In this document: piece by piece, positions 1 through 2,979 of the stretch
How positions within the stretch are numbered: the first letter of the stretch is position 1
How the letters are laid out: every line of letters begins with the position of its first letter
Origin: an uncultured Clostridia bacterium
GTDB taxonomy: Bacteria > Bacillota > Clostridia > TANB77 > CAG-508
Direction of reading: 5' to 3'
Assembly (NCBI GenBank): GCA_904419095.1
Contig: CAJFQT010000098.1
Location: 1-5,395 of the forward strand
DNA: 5,395 bases
Position numbers and translations under genes: made by a program
Notes under the pieces: generated by a model
Seen by the model: the letters and a program-made list of their open reading frames with translations, nothing else
Databases searched by the model: none
What the model was told of the DNA's origin: nothing

Positions 1-36
1 AACTATTTTTATAAGAGGTTAAAAAGTCAACTTTTA

Positions 37-61
37 AGGGGCAAGAGCCCCTCTTTTTTTA
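37..61 (+). terminator. Intrinsic terminator of an upstream gene
   Basis: A six-pair GC-rich stem, AGGGGC (37-42) with GCCCCT (47-52), closes an AAGA tetraloop and is followed by an almost unbroken T run to 61. This is the standard rho-independent layout on the + strand. A weaker inverted repeat (TTAAAA near 19-24 against TTTTAA near 32-37) lies just before it. It probably ends a gene lying left of the window. Confidence 0.85.
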
Positions 62-114
62 TGCCTAAAAATAAGTTAGAAGAAAATAAATCATCTGAAA
101 ATGGAGATTACAAC

Positions 115-282
115 ATGCAAAAATAAAAAAACATATTAAAACATTTATATATGAAAGGTATGAAACAATCAGAATTTATCTATAACTATTATGAAGTAGA
201 TAGGACATTTTATTCAGATAAGGACAAATTATTAAAAGATTTGGCTCCTTATTTTTTTGGCATAAAAGGAATCAATATATAA
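115..282 (+). pseudogene. Small HTH-like ORF broken by an in-frame stop
   Basis: A good ribosome site (GGAGA, 103-107) sits seven bases before ATG 115, but that frame stops after three codons (Met-Gln-Lys, TAA at 124-126). The same frame then stays open for 52 codons to TAA 280-282. The readthrough product has a basic helix (KNILKHLYMKGMKQ), a Tyr-rich middle and the ending LAPYFFGIKGINI. The pattern of a basic helix, an 'I..YY.VDR..Y.D...L' turn and a terminal FGI-GI block resembles the C-terminal helix-turn-helix of small phage-type regulators (ArpU or sigma-like). That likeness comes from memory of the family pattern and is weak. One base change at the TAA would give an intact protein of about 55 residues. 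A shorter product could start at ATG 151 (43 residues), but no ribosome site precedes it. The frame is also open left of ATG 61, but that ATG sits on the terminator T run without a ribosome site and is unlikely to be used. Confidence 0.4.
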
Positions 283-291
283 ACTGTGGAC

Positions 292-407
292 TTTATACAA
301 ATTTTCTAAAAGGCAGGAAAGAGATACAGAGTGTATCTCGTAAACACATAGAAAAACAAGTTTTCTAGTTCTCTGTAAACAGTAAAAATATACAGAGAAA
401 ATACAGA
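292..407 (+). repeat. Left arm of long inverted repeat
   Basis: This arm matches the reverse complement of 1690-1803 over its whole length. The core 308-368 aligns to the reverse complement of 1729-1789 with one mismatch in 61 (G340 against A). The inner block 383-407 also matches the far arm except at 401. Between them 369-382 is diverged, and the outer end 292-307 aligns with two single-base gaps. Overall identity by hand alignment is roughly 90 percent. The arm contains an internal 8-bp hairpin and several TACAGAG/CTCTGTA motifs. Confidence 0.9.
321..339. repeat. Perfect hairpin within the left arm
   Basis: GAGATACA (321-328) is the exact reverse complement of TGTATCTC (332-339), with a three-base GAG loop. 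The same hairpin occurs with a CTC loop at 1758-1776 in the right arm. No T run follows, so it is not a standard terminator. A dyad protein-binding site or cruciform fits better. Confidence 0.75.
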
Positions 408-408
408 G
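325..408. repeat. Iteron-like TACAGAG motifs in the left arm
   Basis: TACAGAG occurs at 325-331, 391-397 and 402-408, the last two offset by 11 bp (about one helical turn), and in reverse as CTCTGTA at 371-377. The right arm carries CTCTGTA at 1700-1706 and 1766-1772. Repeats of this size beside a ParB-like gene are candidate binding sites, but binding is inferred only. Confidence 0.5.
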
Positions 409-426
409 GGTAAACAAATAGAAAAA
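340..426 (+). repeat. 35-bp periodic GTAAACA motif and direct repeat
   Basis: GTAAACA begins at 340, 375 and 410, exactly 35 bp apart. The first and third are part of a longer direct repeat, TAAACA(C/A)ATAGAAAAA at 341-356 and 411-426, matching at 15 of 16 positions. The third copy lies just inside the inner edge of the left arm and has no counterpart in the right arm. A spaced operator or centromere-like array is possible. Low sequence complexity makes a chance origin of part of this plausible. Confidence 0.5.
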
Positions 427-428
427 TA

Positions 429-440
429 TTGAAATTTCAA
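429..440. promoter_or_regulatory. 12-bp perfect palindrome, possible operator
   Basis: TTGAAATTTCAA is a perfect dyad lying 22 bp before the ribosome site of the 33-codon ORF, where an operator for the small operon could sit. In AT-rich DNA a 12-bp palindrome can arise by chance, so the functional call is tentative. Confidence 0.3.
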
Positions 441-475
441 CAAAAGACTAAGATTACAAATGGAGGACAATAATT

Positions 476-577
476 ATGGGAAGAAAAAAAAGAAATGCAA
501 TTTTAAGAGGTGCATACATAAACAAGAATTACAAAAGTAAAGGAGAATTAAGTATATGGAAACAAATCAGTTATTAA
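476..577 (+). CDS. 33-residue basic small ORF overlapping the parB-like start
   Basis: ATG 476 follows a strong ribosome site (GGAGG, 462-466) at nine bases. The frame ends at TAA 575-577, overlapping the parB-like gene by 22 bp in another frame. The product starts MGRKKRNAILRG and is rich in Lys, Arg and Asn, with no signal or membrane segment. I do not recognise a family. The overlap and the good ribosome site suggest real translation, with one of three roles: a small DNA- or RNA-binding protein, a leader peptide coupling translation to parB, or a remnant. The ribosome site of the next gene lies within this ORF, so ribosomes translating it would expose or occlude that site. The short length keeps confidence moderate. 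Confidence 0.45.
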   Translation: MGRKKRNAILRGAYINKNYKSKGELSIWKQISY

Positions 578-1677
578 TCAATTATTATAAAAAAGAAGAA
601 ATAAAAAAGGCGAAACAAAGAAGGCAAGAAGGGAATACATTAGAAGAAATTATTAGATTAGCAAATAAAGAATATGTTTCAGTAGAAGAAATAAAACAAG
701 CATTAGGGATAGACGAAGATGAAATGGAAGAATATAAAGAAGTAGAACAAGAAGAACATAAAATAGATGAATATGATGAAGTAGTTGAAGATGATATAGA
801 AAATAATGAAGAAAAAAATAATGTTAAAGTAGTTATGATAGCAGAAGAAAAACTAGTAGATTATCCAAATCAACCTTTCAAATTATATGATGATGACAAA
901 AAGAGAGAAATGATAGAAAGTATTAAAATTAATGGAATTATGCAACCTCTTATAGTCAGACCAATAGAAGAAAATAAATTCCAAATACTTGCAGGACATA
1001 ATCATAGAAATTGTGCAAAAAAAATAGGATTAAAAGAATTACCTTTCATAATAAAAGAAAATCTAACAGAAGATGAAGCAAAGATATACTTAATAGATAC
1101 AAACTTATGCACAAGAGATAATATTTCTCCAATGGAAAGAGCAAGGGCTTATAGAATTAAATATGATACATATAAGAAAAGAAATATTAAAACATCTGTA
1201 TTAGAAGAAGTTAGAAAAGATAATTATGGAATGGCTAGATCAATGATGATTAAGGAAGAAAAATCAAGTAATGGAACAATACAGAGATATTTAAGATTAA
1301 CATATTTAATTCCAGAATTACAAGAAGCAATAGATAATGACAAAATAAAGACTAACACAGGTGAAAAATTAAGTTTTTTACCTAAACAAGAACAACATTA
1401 TATTGCAGAATTATTAAATGAAAATATAAAAATATCAGATAATACAGCTAAAAGAATAAGGCAAAAGTCAGAACAATGCCGAACAGAAGATATATATCAC
1501 TATTTAAACAAAGAAGAAATTAAAGATATAGTTAATAAAAAGGACGAATTTATGCAAGAAGCAATAAAAGTCACTTTTTATAAAGATGAAATTGAAAAAT
1601 ATTTTGAAAATAGAAAAACTGAAAGTCAGATAAAACAATATATATTTGATAGATTAGAGAAAATAGAAATATCCTAA
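556..1677 (+). CDS. ParB/Spo0J-like nuclease/CTPase-fold protein, plasmid or ICE type
   Basis: The 373-residue product has the ParB order of domains. Residues 1-85 are an atypical N-terminal part: a charged helix with a possible small HTH (about 27-52), then a strongly acidic stretch (54-85). The ParB N-terminal domain spans about 95-190: Pro-Asn-Gln-Pro at 104-107, the 'SIKINGIMQPLIVRP' block (122-136), AGHNHRNCAKK (146-156) where chromosomal ParB has GERR, and DTNLCTRDNISPMERARAY (181-199) where ParB has ENxQRxxLxPxEEA. A ParB-type HTH domain follows (about 228-275, with TIQRYLRLTYLIPELQEAID). The C-terminal 90 residues are helical and charged. ATG 556 is preceded by AGGAGA (541-546) at nine bases. 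Known ParB proteins bind centromere-like DNA; this subgroup, from memory, resembles copies on conjugative elements and plasmids. No parA is adjacent, so true partition is unproven. A regulatory DNA-binding role, perhaps on the motifs in the flanking repeats, is an alternative. The family call is strong; the role is inferred. Confidence 0.85.
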   Translation: METNQLLINYYKKEEIKKAKQRRQEGNTLEEIIRLANKEYVSVEEIKQALGIDEDEMEEYKEVEQEEHKIDEYDEVVEDDIENNEEKNNVKVVMIAEEKLVDYPNQPFKLYDDDKKREMIESIKINGIMQPLIVRPIEENKFQILAGHNHRNCAKKIGLKELPFIIKENLTEDEAKIYLIDTNLCTRDNISPMERARAYRIKYDTYKKRNIKTSVLEEVRKDNYGMARSMMIKEEKSSNGTIQRYLRLTYLIPELQEAIDNDKIKTNTGEKLSFLPKQEQHYIAELLNENIKISDNTAKRIRQKSEQCRTEDIYHYLNKEEIKDIVNKKDEFMQEAIKVTFYKDEIEKYFENRKTESQIKQYIFDRLEKIEIS

Positions 1678-1692
1678 CCTTAGGATATTTCT
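1665..1692. terminator. 28-bp perfect palindrome over the parB-like stop codon
   Basis: A 13-pair stem (1665-1677 with 1680-1692, core ATATCCTAA/TTAGGATAT) encloses CC, and the TAA stop of the parB-like gene is the end of its left half. No uninterrupted T run follows, only CTGTATATTTTTATT from 1702, so it would be a weak or bidirectional terminator. It could instead be a protein-binding dyad or an mRNA 3'-end protecting hairpin. It does not resemble the classical parS 16-mer. Its last three bases overlap the inner edge of the right arm. Confidence 0.55.
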
Positions 1693-1803
1693 GTACTTTC
1701 TCTGTATATTTTTATTAAAATCAGAGGGCTAGAAAACTTGTTTTTCTATGTGTTTATGAGATACACTCTGTATCTCTTTCCTGCCTTTTGAAAATTTTAT
1801 AAA
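1690..1803 (-). repeat. Right arm of long inverted repeat
   Basis: This is the reverse complement of 292-407, with the best-matching 61 bp at 1729-1789. The arm contains CTCTGTA motifs at 1700-1706 and 1766-1772 and the shared hairpin at 1758-1776. It lies between the parB-like stop and the next gene, whose ribosome site begins at about 1817, so any promoter for that gene would have to lie in or next to this arm. TATAAA at 1798-1803 is a possible -10 but has no good -35. Confidence 0.9.
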
Positions 1804-1832
1804 TAGAAAAAATAAAAGAAGGGTGATCAATA

Positions 1833-1910
1833 ATGAATGAAAAAATATTAGTATATGATTCAAATACTCATAGAATAAAAAATTTAATACAAAGAATTAA
1901 GAAATATTAA
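1833..1910 (+). pseudogene. N-terminal fragment of a frameshifted receiver-like gene
   Basis: ATG 1833 has a good ribosome site (AGAAGGG, 1817-1823) nine bases upstream. It opens a 25-codon frame, MNEKILVYDSNTHRIKNLIQ followed by RIKKY, then TAA at 1908-1910. The opening looks like the first strand (KILVYDS, with an Asp at residue 9) and first helix of a response-regulator receiver or similar alpha/beta fold. The next frame, shifted by one base, continues with a second strand (NIVIMQ) and lacks a ribosome site of its own. Removing one T in TATTAAT (1905-1911) joins the two as ...RIKKYNIVIMQNQ... The simplest reading is one gene spanning 1833-2604 with a one-base insertion, whether true decay or a sequencing error. 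A separate leader peptide is less likely. Confidence 0.55.
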
Positions 1911-1920
1911 TATTGTAATA

Positions 1921-2604
1921 ATGCAAAATCAAAAAGAAATACAAGAATATATTATTAACAATGAAAATATTGTTTTTTTATTTGAGTTTTCAGAAATTAA
2001 TTTTGAAACATTTAAAGAAATACAAATGAAAATTGATGTTATTATTCCTATTGCATTATGTATAGAAGAATATTATATAGAGATGGCTGAAAAAAATAAA
2101 ATCTTTTATTTAGACATAAAAGATTTTAAAAATAGTTTTATTGAATATATATTAAAAATAATTTTATGCACACACATACAAAGTAGAAATCAATATTATG
2201 ATCTTTTAAATTCACAAGAGTTAGATATAAATTACATAGTCAATGATTATCTTATTGAGAAAGAAAAAGAAGAAGCCTATAAAATACTAGACAAATTTCA
2301 ATTAGATGATATTACTCAAATAGATTTAAGTAGAATAATAGATAGACTTTTAGAAAATGACGAGATTGTTAATGAAAAAGATTATTATGAAAAAATTAAT
2401 ATAGCAATCTATGAACTTTCACAAGAATATAAGAAAATTAATATAATAGATATTTCTAATGAAATTGTTAGACAAAATGAAAAGTTAAAAATAATAGAAT
2501 TTGCTAATGAAAAAGCTACATTCACAAAAATTATAAAGGAAATATTAGCAAAAGTATATAATAAATGTAAGAAACAGTATGATATAAAATATAAAAATAA
2601 ATAA
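1921..2604 (+). CDS. Unknown protein; C-terminal bulk of a frameshifted gene
   Basis: This 227-codon frame starts formally at ATG 1921, but no ribosome site precedes it, and the frame stays open upstream into the end of the 1833-1910 fragment. It is best read as the rest of that gene. Strands rich in Ile, Val and Phe at residues 14-23 (NENIVFLFEF), 37-46 and 58-66 alternate with helices to about residue 80. This would complete a receiver-like or flavodoxin-like fold, although the acceptor Asp expected after the third strand is Glu or absent (FLFEFSEIN). From about residue 95 the protein is all-helical and charged, with a Lys-rich tail (KVYNKCKKQYDIKYKNK). No HTH, signal peptide or membrane segment is clear. 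I cannot name the family. A pseudo-receiver with a helical output domain is the working description. No strong terminator follows, only a weak TTAGTT/AACTAA pair at 2613-2639. Confidence 0.6.
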   Translation: MQNQKEIQEYIINNENIVFLFEFSEINFETFKEIQMKIDVIIPIALCIEEYYIEMAEKNKIFYLDIKDFKNSFIEYILKIILCTHIQSRNQYYDLLNSQELDINYIVNDYLIEKEKEEAYKILDKFQLDDITQIDLSRIIDRLLENDEIVNEKDYYEKINIAIYELSQEYKKINIIDISNEIVRQNEKLKIIEFANEKATFTKIIKEILAKVYNKCKKQYDIKYKNK

Positions 2605-2650
2605 AAGGACAATTAGTTATAGTAATAATTTGGAACTAAAAAATTTAGAG

Positions 2651-2679
2651 TTGACAAAAGTAAAATGTTGTGATATTAT
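2651..2679 (+). promoter_or_regulatory. Sigma-A promoter of the ileS T-box transcript
   Basis: A perfect TTGACA (2651-2656) is separated by 17 bp from TATTAT (2674-2679), with an extended -10 TG at 2671-2672. The predicted start is near 2686, a few bases before the T-box leader. This is the only near-consensus promoter seen in the window and it gives ileS its own transcription unit. Confidence 0.88.
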
Positions 2680-2788
2680 TATAAAAATTAGAGATAATCA
2701 AAAACAAAAATAAAGATACGGTGAATATATAAAGCCTACAGAGAGTTAGATATATGCTGAGAGTCTAATAGGAAATTTAGTATTTATT

Positions 2789-2791
2789 ATC
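2789..2791 (+). promoter_or_regulatory. T-box specifier codon ATC (isoleucine)
   Basis: In T-box leaders the specifier triplet lies on the 3' side of the Stem I internal loop, commonly followed by ACT and the closing strand. Here ATC is followed by ACTTTATTG, whose CTTTATT closes the stem base. This agrees with the isoleucine gene downstream. ATT at 2786-2788, also an Ile codon, is the only serious alternative. Confidence 0.7.
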
Positions 2792-2885
2792 ACTTTATTG
2801 TTGCTTTTTTGAAATTTAGTAGAAAAAGCCGTATATCTGCGTTAAAGATAAAATGAGGAAAAAATATTTTATATTTTTTTGAAAT

Positions 2886-2921
2886 TAGGTGGTACCGTGG
2901 AATTATAGCTATTTCGCCCTA
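2886..2921 (+). promoter_or_regulatory. T-box antiterminator
   Basis: TAGG (2886-2889) pairs with CCTA (2918-2921). After the seven-base bulge TGGTACC (2890-2896), GTGGAAT (2897-2903) pairs with ATTTCGC (2911-2917), using two G-U pairs. This is the canonical antiterminator. Its 3' strand is also the 5' strand of the terminator, so the two structures exclude each other. Confidence 0.85.
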
Positions 2922-2955
2922 TATTATTTTTATAGGAGAAATGGCTTTTTTGTTT
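2907..2955 (+). terminator. Regulated intrinsic terminator of the T-box leader
   Basis: AGCTATTTC (2907-2915) pairs with GAAATGGCT (2938-2946), including one G-U pair. The helix continues after a small internal loop as CCTATA (2918-2923) with TATAGG (2931-2936). A T run from 2946 to 2955, broken by one G, follows. The stem shares 2907-2921 with the antiterminator, so it forms only when tRNA-Ile is charged. Confidence 0.9.
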
Positions 2956-2979
2956 GATTAAAAGAAAGGATGATTTAAT

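Larger units (their letters stand above)
283..475. other. Non-coding region with repeat arm and binding-site-like motifs
   Basis: No coding frame with a ribosome site is seen here. The stretch holds the left inverted-repeat arm (292-407), a hairpin (321-339), TACAGAG motifs (325, 391, 402), GTAAACA motifs at 340, 375 and 410, a direct repeat (341-356 and 411-426) and the palindrome at 429-440. A promoter for the downstream genes should lie here, but no convincing -35/-10 pair could be placed. TATACA at 389-394 is a possible -10 without a good -35. Confidence 0.6.
292..1803. mobile_element. Putative inverted-repeat-bounded unit carrying a parB-like gene
   Basis: Two arms of about 115 bp in opposite orientation enclose about 1.3 kb holding a 33-codon ORF and the parB-like gene. 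Long flanking inverted repeats around a compact cassette fit a transposable or otherwise mobile unit, a partition/replication module, or an invertible segment. No transposase or recombinase is visible in the window, and no clear target-site duplication is seen just outside the arms (ending in CTGTGGAC before 292, starting TAGAAAAA after 1803). The mobile reading is therefore an inference from the repeat structure. Decayed genes on both sides are in keeping with accessory DNA. Confidence 0.35.
2686..2952 (+). ncRNA. T-box leader (tRNA-Ile sensing riboswitch) of ileS
   Basis: The leader contains the T-box core AGGTGGTACCGTGG (2887-2900), in which UGGU (2890-2893) can pair with the ACCA end of uncharged tRNA-Ile. 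Stem I can be drawn. Its base is AATAAAG (2709-2715) with CTTTATT (2793-2799). The upper part is CCTA (2735-2738) with TAGG (2769-2772), then an AGAGAG bulge (2740-2745). The apex is TTAGA (2746-2750) with TCTAA (2764-2768), closing a loop with GCTGAGAG. The specifier is read as ATC (Ile) at 2789-2791, followed by the conserved ACT. By the known mechanism, uncharged tRNA-Ile binds codon and bulge, stabilises the antiterminator and permits ileS transcription; charged tRNA leaves the terminator to form. Stem boundaries are hand-drawn and approximate. Confidence 0.93.

Noticed and set aside
61..126. 21-codon ORF starting at ATG 61
   Set aside because: The start sits at the end of the terminator T run without any ribosome site; ATG 115 in the same frame has the good one.
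232..417. Minus-strand open frame of 61 codons
   Set aside because: It lies across the left inverted-repeat arm, has a low-complexity Phe/Cys/Leu-rich product typical of antisense AT-rich DNA, and shows no convincing ribosome site.
292..426. CRISPR array made of the short repeats
   Set aside because: The repeated units are 7-16 bp, irregular in sequence between copies, and part of a larger inverted repeat; there are no unique spacers of uniform length and no cas genes.
1905..1911. Programmed +1 frameshift at TAT TAA T
   Set aside because: Slippage of Tyr-tRNA from TAT onto ATT is poor, and no stimulatory structure or internal Shine-Dalgarno-like element was seen; an indel is simpler. Kept only as a minor alternative.
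2409..2612. Minus-strand open frame of 67 codons with hydrophobic product
   Set aside because: It is antisense to the end of the 1921-2604 gene. The Phe/Ile/Leu-rich product is what reverse Lys/Asn/Ile codons give, not evidence for a membrane protein.
2613..2639. Weak TTAGTT/AACTAA stem as terminator after the unknown gene
   Set aside because: There are only six AT-rich pairs around a 15-base loop, followed by A-rich rather than T-rich sequence. Not enough for a terminator call.
2737..2743. TACAGAG copy in the T-box leader as another ParB-site candidate
   Set aside because: It is explained by the conserved AG-rich bulge of T-box Stem I. The copy at 1280-1286 inside the parB-like gene is likewise best treated as coding chance.
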